Notes under the pieces: generated by a model | The model's input: the letters and a program-made list of their open reading frames with translations, nothing else | The model's database searches: none | What the model was told of the DNA's origin: nothing | Part shown: one piece after another, positions 21,231 to 33,832 of the stretch | Position numbering within the stretch: the first letter of the stretch is position 1 | Layout of the letters: every line of letters begins with the position of its first letter | Assembly: GCA_047967505.1 (NCBI GenBank) | Contig: CM106540.1 | DNA: 64,000 nt | Strand: one strand, 5' to 3' | Origin: Dipteris shenzhenensis | Taxonomy: Eukaryota; Polypodiophyta; Polypodiopsida; Gleicheniales | Translations under genes and position numbers: made by a program

Positions 21231-24200
21231 ATTGAAAAAGACCAAATGATGGAGGAGCCAAAGATTTTTATTACCAAACTAACACGGTACTGAAGATTGA
21301 GAAGGTCGGGCCCAATGAACTCTCTTCCTATTTAAGTGCAGTACAAACACAACTAAGAGCCCATTAAATCTAGCCCCAAAACTTTGTACACCAATCCACC
21401 TACAACAAATATATGGCATACCCAAATTATAACTTCATAATGCTTTTGTTCTATCTGAAAACAATTTTGGATGGCATCCTCGCAGAAACAAACCTAGAGA
21501 AGGAGGAGGAAAATAGATGCAAGGAGGACATGCTTCGGTGGTGGGTGTATTACTTGGAGTTGGTAGAGATAGTGAATATTAATTTCCTTGACTATTGTTT
21601 TTCCTACTCCTTTAAGGTACTTGTCAAGCTCATGATGTAGGTTTCTTTTGGCAAGATATGATAGAGGCATGAAGATGTATAGAGTGCAAAGACTAGGATG
21701 AAGAGGACCCCCAGTGAAAGGAGGAGTTACTATGGGCATATAAGTCAGCAGAGTCAAGCAAGCACTATGCAAGCCGAGTGTGTGAAGAGGTCTGCCATTG
21801 TGCATTGGACTGGCCTAAAGAGATGGGAGATGCTTGCCATAAAGAGGCTAATAAGATAGTTGGGAGTTTGGAATTTCCTTGAAAAAGAAAAATATCATTG
21901 TATTTTGAAACAATAAAAATCTTGCAAACATTTCTTGGACTTTCTCATGGTGCTCGTAATACCTAATTTTGTATCGACCTGCTTCCATGTTAGTACTTAA
22001 ATGTTTTAAGTAGCCCGGTGGTTGAAATCTAACGGTTAACGATAACCAGTCTAAAGGGCACTAGCACTATGCAACAAATTTTAGGATGGCACGGCAGTTG
22101 TGTAGGGATAGCATGGTAGTAATGCACGATAAGTTATCACCAGTGCGGTGGCTAGTTACACATGGCTAGTTACACACTAGGATATTAACAGCCACCACCA
22201 GCACAATGGTTTGCTTCTATTATTACAAGATGAATGGATTTGTAGGATGTGTGGATTTATTATGGGAAACCAGCACAGTGGTTGTTGGGATATACTAAAA
22301 ACAAGCATGGGATGAAATCTGATGGTTAACGAAACCATAAACAATCTAAAGGGCACTGAAATTTTGTTGTAACTTTATGTGAAGGCTTTGAGAAGGCTAC
22401 TTGCCTACTTTTATTCTTCATGGAGACTTTATATGTTGTTGGAGGCAATGTGGGGAACTTGGAGCAAGAATGGCCAACACTATTTGCTACATTACATATG
22501 AATAGGTCTTGTCTTGTAATGGATATGGCTGAGGAGATTTGCAAATCCCTTGTGTAGACACAAATTAATTATGAGATTTCAAAATTAAATAAATGGCTAG
22601 CTTTGAATGTTCCACTAGATGATGACGTGGTCGAAGTCTTTCATGTTCATGACGAAGTAGTTTGAAGCTTCCGAATGCTATTGAAGCAAGAATTTAGAAA
22701 GAATTTTCAGTTTTTGGATTTGATCCATAGTATACTTTCACCTTATGTAGATGCAATCGCCCATGAAATGGCTTCCTCAATGCTTAGTATGATGCTACTG
22801 TTTGTGAGAGAAGGTGGTGTAAGTTGTTTGATATAGATGATGACGAGGCACATGAGAGCCACTTGTGATTGGAGTTTGTTGTTATGTAATTAGAGGAAAA
22901 AACACAAGTGTAGTGATTTGCACGTCTATCATATCTCTACATATTTTGGATATAATAAAATACACGATCATGTACTAATTTTCACATAAATTCTATTGAT
23001 TTTTCTGTTTATATGAAGGCTTGGATATGGTAAGGAAAGTTTTAATCATTGTACATCTACATATTTCGAATTAGTTCTTTGTATTTTGAAGAAGAAGAAA
23101 GGATCAATACCAAATAATCCATCTTCAAGTACTTGAGGTTCCTTGAGATCGTATAGAAAGAGTCATATATCATCGTACCAACTCCCCCCCCTTCCCCCCC
23201 CCCCCCAATCCCTATCTCCCATTCAATTAAATCTAATACTTCTATTGATCTAGTTGTTACCTACAGGTGGAAATGGGTTCTACAAAATGGGGAGGATCGT
23301 GCAATACTATTATAATGATTGGGATCAGTAGGGATTCATACAGGTATGACATAACTTTTTAGAATGAAATGCAACCATTCGAAAATGACAATTATAATAG
23401 TTGGATGTTTAATACAAATGTATTTAATACCAAATCACCCAAGGACAAATCGATTGCCATTTAAACAGGTCGAATTGATCAATATGAGTCTATCTTCTTT
23501 AATGCTAGATGACCAAAGCAATGGACAATAGTGACCTCGGTAGCTACAGCGGCAGTTGTTAGGGATTTATATAGACACCCTCTATTATACGATTTTCTTT
23601 GTGCTACTATTGTTTTACATTAATCCTTGCAAAGGGGTTATATACACACCCTCTATATGCACACCCTCTATTATATGATTTTTTTGCGCTACTATTGTCT
23701 TACAGCAGTAATCCTTGCAAAGGCTTTAAGGAGACCTTAAGGCCACATCATTTCACAGAGGCCTTGCAAACCTCATCTTCAATCGCCTAAGGCTTTGGTT
23801 GGTGCGTCGCTTGAAGTTAAAAGTGCTTTTCTACTTTAAATGAGCCTAGTGTTAGTTTCCCTACTAACTAATGAGTCCCCTGCCTACAACTATAGTCGGC
23901 CCATGAGTCCGTCCATGACTAAAGAAGAAAATGTGTTTTGGACTCCTATGTCGACGACTGCTCTTGTCTTGGGACTGACAAACTATTGACAAACCATGGC
24001 CCAAGCCCCGAGGTATATGAGTCCCATCGGCTATTGCCAGAAGAGACAAAAGTTGGATTGTGTAGTATCTAAATTGAGCTCAACAGAGAAAATCTATGAT
24101 TACAGCCAATTCCATTAAGTAGCTAGATTGGTGGCCCATTGCGTAGTTCCAAAAATCCTGATCAACAAGGGCATTTCCCATGCTTTACTTCCTTGGTTTG

Positions 24201-24366
24201 TTGGGACTCCTCTACTCTCTCTTTTTTGGCCTGCTCATTGGAATGCCTTAGTTTAATACATTTCTTTTTAGTGTAAGGTGATTGATCCACATATGCTCCA
24301 TTGAATTGTTTATAGGCTAATGCTAAGGGGCTTTCCATGCATCCATTCAGTGACTCCGTCTTCTAT

Positions 24367-24367
<1 letters not shown>

Positions 24368-24428
<61 letters not shown>

Positions 24429-24453
24429 CTCCTCCTCCTTCTCCTCCTCCTCC

Positions 24454-24484
<31 letters not shown>
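24368..24484 (+). repeat. Compound microsatellite: C-run, (CT)n, CTC-rich, (GT)n
   Basis: A run of C is followed by about 50 bp of CT repeats, then CTC triplets, then about 26 bp of GT repeats. A compound array of this kind is expected to be highly variable in length. Confidence 0.95.
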
Positions 24485-24641
24485 AGGCTACATGAATGAA
24501 ATTCATATTTTTGGCCTGCCCTTTGGGTAGCCTTAGCAACGATGCAATTTGGGTAAAGCAGAATTTATTAGGCATTTCTTGAATGCATTTTTCCTATTGG
24601 CTCTTCTTCATTAGACTTGAATGCAGACTTTAAAGTGGTTG

Positions 24642-24642
24642 A

Positions 24643-24696
<54 letters not shown>
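24642..24696 (+). repeat. (TC)n microsatellite
   Basis: An almost perfect TC dinucleotide run of about 50 bp, similar to the one 270 bp upstream. Confidence 0.95.
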
Positions 24697-24699
<3 letters not shown>

Positions 24700-25473
24700 C
24701 TTCTTTATCTCCTCAAGTCTTCTTACACACGATCTCCACCTTGCTAATCTTGAATGCTCGTAAGGGTTAGTACACACAAGCATGTAATATGTGATTGATG
24801 TTGTATATGAATTTCGTTCAGATGCTCTAATAGATCGAATAGTTTAGTGCATTTACTAAAGGTCTGAACATTTGCAGAGAACGAGCTTCCTACATTTACT
24901 ATAGGTTTGAATGTTTGCAGAGACCTTTGCATGTTGGAGTTGGCAACCTTTTATTGGTTTACCCATCAAGCTCTATACTTTTGTGAGAGCATTGAATGCA
25001 GTTCACCTACTTAAAGCACCACATGCTAGCTTTTGATTGGCTTGAGCGAAATTTGAGCACTGGTGCTAAAAAAAGCAACCTCCAAAATGGAGGTGCGAAT
25101 TCTTCAACCAAGGGCACTCCATTTTACCTGGTTTTGCGTGCAACTAGCCACTAGTGCCGCACTTTAGCGTGCGTGTGCGCTAAGCCTAAGGGAGGTTTCA
25201 CACCCATCAGCGGACAGGTGAAACCGCAAATATGCTTGTCTGCCTCCAATTCAACCGTGCGTGCCCCTTTTCACAAGAGGGCAGACTTTTTTTCTTTAAA
25301 TAATTAATGCTACACATGTATTTCACAGAAGAAGAATGGATTGCTCGTAAAGCTGTCGAGCTGAGGTCCAAGGTTCCATTACTAGCGCAAGAGATTGGGC
25401 CGGGCTTGGTCGTCATTATATTTTTTTGCCGCGGGCAGGAGGACAAGTCTAAAATGATTTATCAACGAGCGTG

Positions 25474-25730
25474 CCCATTCACTGGGCGCCACACAGTCCA
25501 CCGTGTGAAACAATTTGGGTACTGGACTGATCGGCAGCCCTCTCGAGACTCCGAGGATTGTTGCAAAAGTTCCTTGCTGGCGCCATCTCGATAGCATATG
25601 CTATGGATCCATCACCCATTCATTGGGCGCCACACAGTCCGTGGTGTGAAACAATTTGGGTAATGGACTGATCGGCAGCTCTCTCGAGACTATGAGGATC
25701 GTTGCAAAAGTTCCTTGCTGGCGCTATCTC
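25474..25730 (+). repeat. 141-bp tandem duplication at the LINE target site
   Basis: A unit starting ccattcactgggcgccac near 25475 is repeated from about 25616 with a few substitutions. The LINE inserted inside the second unit: the unit's continuation (gatagcatatgctatgg, present at 25590 in the first unit) reappears right after the LINE at 31669. In the first unit the plus strand is open (CPFTGRHTVHRVKQFG), but I do not recognise a protein. Confidence 0.8.
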
Positions 25731-26003
25731 TTTTTTTTCCGAAAAGCTGCGATTATATTAAATTGGAAGAAAAGAGAAAGATTATAGCACTGCCCGAAGG
25801 CAGAGTCAACACCCCCAACATGCTGGGGGGATTACCAAAGGAAAGTCTTATTCAAAAGGGAGGTGCTACTGTCTCTCCTCTAAAGAGGATTTTGCTAGCA
25901 CAGTCTACAACAAGTTTAAGATTTGATTTTTGAGTAGTGACAGGGCTACGAGGATTTCTTCTTGTTTGACTAGGTTCTCCTCCATTTGAGCCAGCTTGGG
26001 ATC

Positions 26004-29000
26004 TTATTCTTTGTACGTGTGGCCTTCCATCTTCTGCTCCATGGCCTGCATCTTCTTCCTCACATCTTTGAAAGAGTCTTCAATCTGCTTACAAATGTCA
26101 AGGATTAGAGGATGAAGTATATCTTTATGCGTACCTTGAAAGAGCATTTCATTACGGCTGATCCAAACATTCCACAAGTAGGCTGCTCTAATACTATTCC
26201 AAAGAGTTGATGGCAATCCATAGATTTCTCCTAGAAGGAGTTCCTTAAATGAAATAGAAGAAGGATGGATGCAGGACATGAGTTTGTTAAACCAATTTAG
26301 TGCGGGAATGTTAAAGCTGCATTCCATAAACAAATGTTGGAGAGATTCATTTTCAGTTTTGCAGCGGCAACATTTACCATCTCCCTTTCCTATCCTTAAA
26401 GCCCTCATGGAGGTCCACACAGCATGATGTAAGATTAACCAAAGTAGGCAAGACTTTTTGGGGCTGATGTCCCTTTTCTAGCAGTTGCTGAACCTAAATT
26501 CCCATTGTCTTACATTCCAATTGATTTTCCAAAGTCTATTAAGTTTAAATTGAAGACTGGAATTCAATTTATGAAGAGAGGGGAGGGGGAGAAGCTGACT
26601 CCCTTGATGCCATTTAAAAGATTGGATTTTGAATTCTCCTTTGAAGTGGATCCTTGCTGCCCTGGAGTCCCAAAGGTCTATCCTTTCTTGCACAAGAAGA
26701 TAATCAGAGTTAGACAGTTTGAATAGACTTTTAAGACTCCTTTTATCCTTCCATCTCCTATTGGCGTAATCCCATAAGTGTCCCCAGAGCCGAATGCCCT
26801 TCTTATGCAGTTTATAAGCATGTTTCAGATCTCCAGAGAAGAAGTTCTGAAGTTGAGTGCTGAACCAAACAGAGTCCAAGTGAGCCCATGAGCAAATATG
26901 ATTGGAGTATCTTTTGAGGATAAGTTGCTCTTTGAACTTGTTCCAAGAGTTCCAAATCCCCTTCACCAACTGGGAGCCTTTCGGAATGATTTTGAGAGGG
27001 CTACAAATGAGGGGGATAGTGTCCAAATTTTTCCAAGTAGGGCAGTCCTTAAGTCTAAAGTCCATGTTGTGCCTATGGAGCAAAAGGGACCAGTTGTCAT
27101 TAGGGGAGAGAAGACTTCTGATGACCCATTTAGCAGCCATTCTGTCAGATAGCTCACAAAGGTTAGGGATCCCAAGACCTCCCTTCTCTTTGGGAGTGGT
27201 GCAGAATTCCTAGGCCACTTTGGGCAGTTTGTAGATGCTCCCGTCTCCACTCCACAAGAAGTTCCTGCACAATCTGTCAAAGGACTTTAGGTCAGCATTA
27301 GAAGGCCTCCAACAGGAGAGGAAATATATGGTGGCAGGAATCACTATGTGTTTAAGGACCATAACTCTAGAGGCCATGTTGAATTGCATCCCTTTCCACT
27401 TGTCGAGCTTGGCTTTCATCTTGTCAAGGACCCACTCCCATCTTTGGTGTATGGAGACACCAAATCCCATCGGGATAGCAAGGAGCCTAAAGATATCACC
27501 ATCCCTAATCATTTTGCAACCTTGTTGTAGGAGCCAGTTAGGGGGGAGTTTGTTCATAGTCTTGATTCCAGTCTTGGAATGGTTAACTTGGCTGCCACTG
27601 GCCAAACAGAAAGTGCCCAGACAATCCCAAAAAGAGGAGATTGATTGGTCATCGTTATGGATGAGAGCATTGGTATCATCAGCAAAAAGTTGCAGGCAGA
27701 GGTCAGAGGGGCTATTGGGAATGGCAATTCCTTTTAGGGTGCCTTGTTCCATCTTATCCTGGACAAGCCAACCAAGGGCATCAGCAGAGATGGCAAAGAG
27801 GAGGGGGGCTAAAGGGCAGCCCTGCCTAATGGATCTCTTGAGAGGGAAGGGGTCAGACAAAGAACCATTAATGGCAACTCTAGATCTTGCATTGCCAAAT
27901 AGAACCATGACAAATTTAATAAATTTTCTTCCCAAGCCCATGTCATGAAGGGATTGAAAGACAAAATCCCAGTCCAACCTATCATAAGCCTTGTCAAAGT
28001 CAATCTTAAAGAACATAAAGTCTTGGTTGGTGGACTGGGCGTGCTCAATACCCTCTCACATGCTAATGATTGCATCAAGAATGTACCTTCCCTTGATAAC
28101 CCCTTCTGTTCCTTTCAGATCCAGGAGTTTAAGTGGTTGGAGAGTCTCAGAGCAAAGGCTTTGTCATATATCTTGTAAGCAGTGTTAAGACAAGTAATTG
28201 GTCTCCAGTTATTAAGAAGATGTTTTTCTTCTCTTTTATGAATAAGCTTGATAACTCCCTCGTTAACAGAAAGTGGGAGAGAGCCATACCTGAGGGATTC
28301 GTTCCACACCATCAAAAGGGGAGAAGTAATACAGTCCCGAAAGGTTTGGAAGAATTTGTTCGGAAGGCCATCAGGGCCCAGACTTCTCGGGGGGGGTCAC
28401 TATGTATAAACCCTCTATACCACGTGCGTTCAAGGCATATTTCTAAAATCCCTTATCTGTGTAAAATTTTCATTAATAAAATGTACCCCTTTTCTATACA
28501 AATGTGTAAATTTTTTTCAAAACTATTTTAAATAGTCCCTTATGTATATTTATTTCTATAAATTTTAGAAATAAAAAATATCCTTTTGTTGAACTCACGT
28601 GATAGGGTTACATATGATGAGTAACCCCCCCGAGCCGGACTTTTGCCTTTTTTTAGCTGGTCAATGGTGTACTTAATTTTAGTTTCGGAGAGGTCCCGGT
28701 TGAGAATGTAGTTCAGCTCTTCTGGGACAACAGCTTTTCTACAACGGGCTATAGTAGCCGGGCCCTGGTCTTCTCAGGAGAGTAATAAGGATCTCTACTG
28801 AAAATTTCAGAGAAATAGCTTCTTATGTACTCTTTATTCTCCTCTTGGGAAGAGATGAAGAGACCATCTTTTTTCTGCATAAGGGGAAGGAGGTCTCTTC
28901 TAGACTTCTGTTTAAGGGTCTGAAACATTTCCTTCGAGGGTCTATCGGCTTTACCAGCCCACCAATTCCTAGTGTACTTCTTAATTTGGTTGCCCTCAAT

Positions 29001-29735
29001 AAGCTCTTCCCTTTTGAGATCAGCCTTGGCTTGAAGGATGTCAGAGAGGACTACTCGATCTCCAGCAAGCATTCTAGTTTCAAGGGTTTTGAGGGAGTCA
29101 TACTTGGCTTTCCTCCTGTGCTGCCTGATTTGTTGGACAGATCTTTTAATCTGTCTCAGGAACTGCTGGGTTGATTTCATAGCACAAGCCCAAGCACAGG
29201 AGGGAGAAGAGGGACCTTCAAAATAGGAGGACCAAATCTTCTCAATCCGATCCCTGACAAGGGGGAGGTGAAAGAGGTCCTGATCCACATGAAACCACCC
29301 AGACTTGATATTAAAATTGGAGTTGGAGAGACTAAGCAAAATAGGTTTGTGATCTAAAAGACAAATGTCTTTGAAGACCTTGACCTGAGAGTTGTTGAAC
29401 AAATGAAGGAGACTTGAGGAGACATAAGCCTGATCCACCAGTCTAGCCTTCCTATGATCCTTTCCTTTCTGAGAATTATCCCAGGTGAAATCATTGGAAG
29501 ACGAGGCATCGACCAGGGCATGGCTGTCTTTACATTTATTCCACTCTCTTTTCTCCCTTCCACTTATAACAACACCCTTCCTAAAATATCTATCAATGCT
29601 AGACTCTACCATATTAAAGTCACCAAGCAAAATAACCAAAAATTGAAAAAAAGAGAGGGAGGTCCAAAGGGAGGGCCGAGAGCTAGCAGGCCCCCAAGCA
29701 TACACAGAGGCCACCACAAAGGTCTCCTCGGCTTG
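26004..29735 (-). pseudogene. LINE ORF2: endonuclease C-terminus, reverse transcriptase, zf-RVT
   Basis: The block 28749-29717 contains the endonuclease core LLGDFNMVESSID and ends LLDHKPILLSL, then the linker before the reverse transcriptase. 28115-28315 has WRPITCLNTAYKIYDKAFA. After a frame change, 27210-28016 has FFKIDFDKAYDRLDWDF, SIRQGCPLAPLLFA and the catalytic FADDT (about 27672-27687). 26478-27140 is the connection region and 26004-26420 the zf-RVT zinc finger (CCRCKTENESLQHLFMEC). This enzyme nicks target DNA and copies the LINE RNA there. At least three frameshifts or stops plus the MITE at 28386-28634 disable it. Confidence 0.8.
28386..28634. mobile_element. MITE (249 bp), hAT-like by its 8-bp target duplication
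   Basis: The ends are inverted repeats: the left starts CTCGGGGGGGGTCACT and the right, read on minus, CTCGGGGGGGTTACT. The similarity continues about 45 bp inward to a CACGTG on each side. The flanks are CCAGACTT (28378-28385) and CCGGACTT (28635-28642), an 8-bp duplication with one transition. The interior is AT-rich and noncoding. It interrupts the LINE's reverse transcriptase, so it is younger than the LINE. Confidence 0.75.
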
Positions 29736-29746
29736 TATCTCTACCG

Positions 29747-31516
29747 CTACCTGTGAGAATCATCATAGAAAATGTTAGTGATTGATGACCCCCATTTCTC
29801 ATGGACTCCAAGGGCAGCTCCCCCCTTCCTTGGGGGGTGATTAGTGTGGAACCATCTATGGGAGGTTGACACAGCTTTGAGGTTGTACTCAAGAGTCTTG
29901 TCAACAGCCTTTAATTCCTGCAAGCAAATAAAGTCAGCATTAATACTATTGTCACTCATCCATTTCCCTGTCAGTTCTACATTATTTTTCCCAGCATCTT
30001 TAGATTCCTTCTCATGTGGCTGGGAAACAATTAGAGCTGGTTCAGTCAGGTCAACGAGGAGAGGAGAGAACTTATTAAAGTTCCTACTCTTCACCTTTTT
30101 GTGGACAACAGTTTTTGAGAGTTTATTTTTCTTAGAAACGGTCTGGAAACCATCACTATCAGGCTCATTCTTCTGCCCTTGGGAGGGGGCTAGCTGAGAG
30201 TCTGCAGCAGACTTTTTTATTGTCTCTGGGCAGTCTCTTACAAAATGACCAGTACGCATACACTTAAAGCAAGCATTAGGAAGATTTTTGTAAGAGATTT
30301 CCTGTTTTCTGACTATGTTTCCTTCTGAATCCTTAATCAATATGAATTCGGGCATTGGACCCAACACTTCTCGTGTGCCATCTCGGGTTAATGTCTGTGA
30401 AAGGGCGTTGGCCAAGTAATTTCCCTAGAGGTTCAACGATTAAATAGGAACGAGATGAGCAGGCAAATTAGGGAATTCTACCCAAACTGGCATTCGGGTG
30501 GGTTTTGGGCCCATAGGGTCAAAATCTTCGTTCCATTTGAACAGAGACAACGGGGAATTGCGAACCATCCACTGTCCCCCCCCCAACACATTCAACGCTG
30601 GAAAAAGGAAAAAGTTATTAGGCAGATACTGTGTAGATAATACCTTGTTTCCTCTAAGAATCCAATTTTCAAGAGTCCACTGACGAAGGACTTCCGCAGG
30701 AGGGCGAGGGCCATGGCATAGACCAACCAACGCACGTTTCTGATACATTTTGGACCAGCTGAAAAGAAGGTTGGAAGGGATTTGAACAGAAGCCATACCT
30801 CCCTTCGATGTTGCAAGTTCGTTGTTCTCACCTGAGGCTTGATTGCTGGTTGTATATTTGCCTTGAGCTTGGGAGATTTTTGCTGTAGAGTACATGTTCG
30901 CTTGGAGATTCCCAGCAGAAAAGCCATCTCTCGTGGAAAGAATTGGAGGGCTTTCACCCAAGAAGGGGGCCTGGGGTGGGAATGGAGTCCTGAAGCTCCC
31001 AAATGCCGGGCTGTTGAAGCGGAAGCTATCATTGCGCGGGGGCTGGGAATTAAAGAAGGGTCTCAAAGGGGCTGAAAAGGGTTGGAACACAGGGTTCCCC
31101 GTTAGCGGAGGAAAGGAAAGTTCCCCAGGCATGCGAGGAATCCCGAGGGAGGTTGAATATCCATGGCTACCGTCGTATTGGATATCCATGGCTACCGTCG
31201 TATTGGATCGGGCTAGAGTCTCGAGCTGGGATAGTCGGCCTGTATGGCTTTGAAGGAGATGGTCGTTTCCTTGCAGTTCCTGACCTTGGAAGGCTTCGTG
31301 CTCCAAGTCGAGGCGAGGGGGAAAAACTGCTGGACGGCGTGAAGTAGGGGAGTCTTCCACCATCTCTGTGGAAGGGCCTGCCTCACCCATGGTGAGGTGG
31401 CCCTCCTTTAGGGGGACGGAGAGCCTGTGCGAAAGGGAAGGGGGGGGGAATAAAACAGACAGAGCTGGAGCTGAGGGAAGGAAGCTTGCATGCGAGGTGG
31501 AACGGACGGGGCGCAA
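29747..31516 (-). pseudogene. LINE ORF1 (DUF4283 + CCHC) running into the endonuclease
   Basis: From about 31516 the N-terminal half is proline- and serine-rich. It includes a perfect tandem 25-bp duplication at about 31155-31207. A DUF4283-like RNA-binding domain follows (PSNLLFSWSKMYQKRALVG to MPVWVEFPNLPAHL). Two stops at about 30420-30440 interrupt the frame. The same frame then continues as 29747-30415, with a CCHC knuckle (CFKCMRTGHFVRDC), a basic linker, and without a stop the endonuclease segment DFICLQELKAVDKTLEYNLK. The usual ORF1 stop and the first 20 or so endonuclease residues appear to be deleted, giving an ORF1-endonuclease fusion. In related LINEs ORF1 coats the RNA. Confidence 0.7.
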
Positions 31517-31544
31517 TGGCTCCTCCTAATTAGCTTCTTGAGAA

Positions 31545-31625
31545 GTGGTTTCTGAGGTTCCCCAAGTGGTTTCTGAGGTCAAGTGGTTTCTGAGGTTCCC
31601 CAAGTGGTTTATGAGGTTCCCTCGG
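31545..31625 (+). repeat. Short tandem repeats in the LINE 5' untranslated region
   Basis: The phrase aagtggtttctgaggtt occurs four times in about 80 bp. On the LINE strand this is the start of the element. Tandem repeats at LINE 5' ends often have promoter roles, but nothing here proves it. Confidence 0.8.
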
Positions 31626-31668
31626 GAATTTTACATTTCAGGAGAGAGCATCTTGCTGGCGCTATCTC

Positions 31669-32460
31669 GATAGCATATGCTATGGATCACGACCCTTCTC
31701 CTCGTTGGAAGTCAAAGCTACCGTTTTCTTCATGGCAAGAGAACTGTCGCCTGGGCCCGACGGCATCCCTATATCCAGCACTTCTTGGACCTGTGTAAAG
31801 AAGGTATGAAAAAACTCCCGAACCATATCCGCAGGATAGGGAAGATTGCTCGTTTGTTCCGCTCCATTCTTGGCGCTGAGCGCGAATATTGGCAATTTGG
31901 CGCAATCAAACGGATCCCCAGTGCCCACAGCCCAGAGTGATTATAGCCGCCGCAGCCGCCCAAGGACTGGGGATCGTTGACCACGTTAAAGGCCGCATTT
32001 ATTAAGTCCTCGCCATTCAGTCGCGGCCACAAGAATCAAGGACATTCTCCCCAAAATCCCAGCTTTGTACAGGATTGAGTCGTCCATCCTCAACACTCTA
32101 CTGACTCCTGAGTCTACTGTCCATTGGCTCTGCCATCAACCAAGAATAACGTTTGCATTGTTCTGAACCTTCTAGAAAACATACAACCATGTTAGTCGGA
32201 GGTTTGACCCGGGCTACACGAACATGATTCGCGAATGCTTCCAATTCCCTCTCCCTAAAGAACGATGGGCACCTTCAATTAAAGTTCGGGGGCTGATACT
32301 TTTTTGTTTGTGGTGGAGGGACCCTCTATTGTTGCTGGAAAGCCTTTGTCGTCGAACGAAGTTGCAGGGGCTTCAAAATATTTCTAATAAGGCATGGAAT
32401 CTGTGGACTCCAAATGAATTCTTAAAAAGAAATCGGGTTCAAATATATATTTGCATGTTT
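31669..32460 (+). other. Right flank of the LINE: unrecognised, GC-richer gene-like remnant
   Basis: The pre-insertion sequence continues here. Overlapping plus-strand ORFs (31583-31798, 31677-31940, 32224-32463) are open for 70-90 codons, for example KLPNHIRRIGKIARLFRSIL and DPGYTNMIRECFQFPLPKE. Composition is richer in GC than the neighbours, which suggests an old coding sequence. I could not assign a family. Confidence 0.3.
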
Positions 32461-33049
32461 TAATTCGTATCTACAATCCATGCCGGGCCGGGACAAAAGG
32501 CCCCCCAAATGAGTTTTATCCAACAATTAATTGAAGTTGGGGTTAGCGAGATGAATTAAACTAAGGTCGCAATGACAATTTATGAGTCTTTGTCCTCCAT
32601 TCGTTCTTCTAGCACATTGTTGTTGGTGCTAGAAGATGGTGGAGGTACTCTTGTTCCAGTAAGTACCTTGGGTACCCAAATATAATTGTTTCCAAGGTAA
32701 TATCTTTGAGCCTCTAGTAGTCTTCTGGTAATCCAATGGTATTGTACCTTTCTTTTTGGATGGCTTCATTTGGTTCTTCGATGTCGAGGTTTGTTGCTTA
32801 CATATTGGGGTGGCTTTTGATGACTCTTGAGGTTTTGTTGGAACCCAAATGTATGATTCACCTTCAGAGTACCCTTAGACTTCTAGTAGATCCTTTTAGA
32901 CCCACACTTTCTTGGTTGCTCTTCTTCTTTGTTTTTTGTGTTGGTGAGGTGCTTGCTGAGGTTGAGTTTGATGTTGATGTTGATGCTTGAATGTTGGGCC
33001 GATTGGTAGTTTCTAGCACATCTTGTAAGGGTGACCCATCACCAAATAA

Positions 33050-33721
33050 CCCTTTGTGAGTGTCTCAAGTGCATCCAACTTTTACCAAGAATGGCGTCTG
33101 CCATCAGTGCATGTAGGAACTACAAAAAACATGCAAGGCACAACATAATTGTCCAAGGAAACATTCAACGTTAAAGAACCAATAACCTTAATAGAGGTAC
33201 CCTCTATGGATTGAATTTTAGAATCACATAAAGCATCTGGCCGAGGTGTTTTAATGTTTCCCAAGAGATGAGGTTATTGCTTGCTTGCCCATCTGTATCG
33301 GCCTATATTTGGCCTATTGCACCTATTGATGCTAGCTCTACCCAAAGTTGAGATGGAGTCATATCTATCTCATTAGGATCAATAACATTATCAATTGCAT
33401 GCTCAACTTGATTAGGTAGTACCGCTCTTATGATGTAAAAAGGTGTAATGGCAATAGGTTTGTCATTGTCAAGGTGCATAAATCGAGTTCCCTTTGTACT
33501 TAGTAGATCTATTGTGGCCAGTGTATGCATCCAATTTAGTTATCGCAAGGCGGGGTCACATCCTCTGCATTAATGTGGACCCTTCCATTTAAGAACGTGA
33601 GTATACCTATTCCTAGTTCATCATCAGTGCAACCAATAAGGCCAATCCCCCATGGAATGCCAATCTTAGGACCTAGTGGACCAGAGGTGGGACAGGAACC
33701 ACCAATCCCACTTTTATGCAC
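33050..33721 (-). pseudogene. Possible retroelement protease region, decayed
   Basis: Minus-strand fragments 33536-33721, 33303-33530 and 33082-33264 lie in different frames. The last contains KVIGSLTLNVSLDNYVVPCMFFVVP, which resembles the end of a retropepsin (strands before the ILG motif), and a shifted frame continues ADAILGKSWM. I did not see a clear DTGA active site. A Ty3-type gag-pro remnant is the likeliest reading. Confidence 0.35.
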
Positions 33722-33832
33722 TCGCCTTTCTATAATCTACCTCTAGTACCGCCTAACTATGGCACAGCACCTTACCCACCATTAAATCCTCCTGCACCAT
33801 AAAAGGTGCTCACTAACAAAGCCATGAGGATC

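Larger units (their letters stand above)
21240..25470. other. Geneless stretch with local duplications and microsatellites
   Basis: No protein motif was recognised. Local patterns: a phrase of about 45 bp containing ggttaacgataacc (about 22025-22070) recurs at 22310-22360. A duplication of about 62 bp (acaccctctattata...) lies at 23578-23640 and 23661-23722. A C-run sits at 23188-23208. Between 25300 and 25594 an ORF in a somewhat richer GC context (starting MYFTEEEWIARK) could be a gene remnant, but I cannot name it. Confidence 0.4.
25731..31651 (-). mobile_element. L1-type LINE retrotransposon, full-length-looking but inactive
   Basis: The element is read on minus. Its poly(A) tail shows as a T run starting at 25731. 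A 17-bp target duplication CTTGCTGGCGCTATCTC flanks it exactly (25714-25730 and 31652-31668). It carries ORF1 (DUF4283 and CCHC zinc knuckle), endonuclease, reverse transcriptase and a C-terminal zf-RVT domain, the plant L1 layout. Several stops and frameshifts inactivate it, and a MITE sits in its reverse transcriptase. The perfect target duplication shows the boundaries are genuine. Confidence 0.9.

Noticed and set aside
24363-24783. Arg/Glu repeat ORFs on minus
   Set aside because: Direct products of (CT)n microsatellites.
27235-27948. 237-codon plus-strand ORF
   Set aside because: It is the antisense shadow of the LINE reverse transcriptase, which has the FADDT motif on minus.
32736-32990. 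Plus-strand ORF with a hydrophobic segment ending in acidic repeats
   Set aside because: It is antisense to the downstream part of the minus-strand retroelement-like remnant, and the acidic end is a ttgatg repeat.
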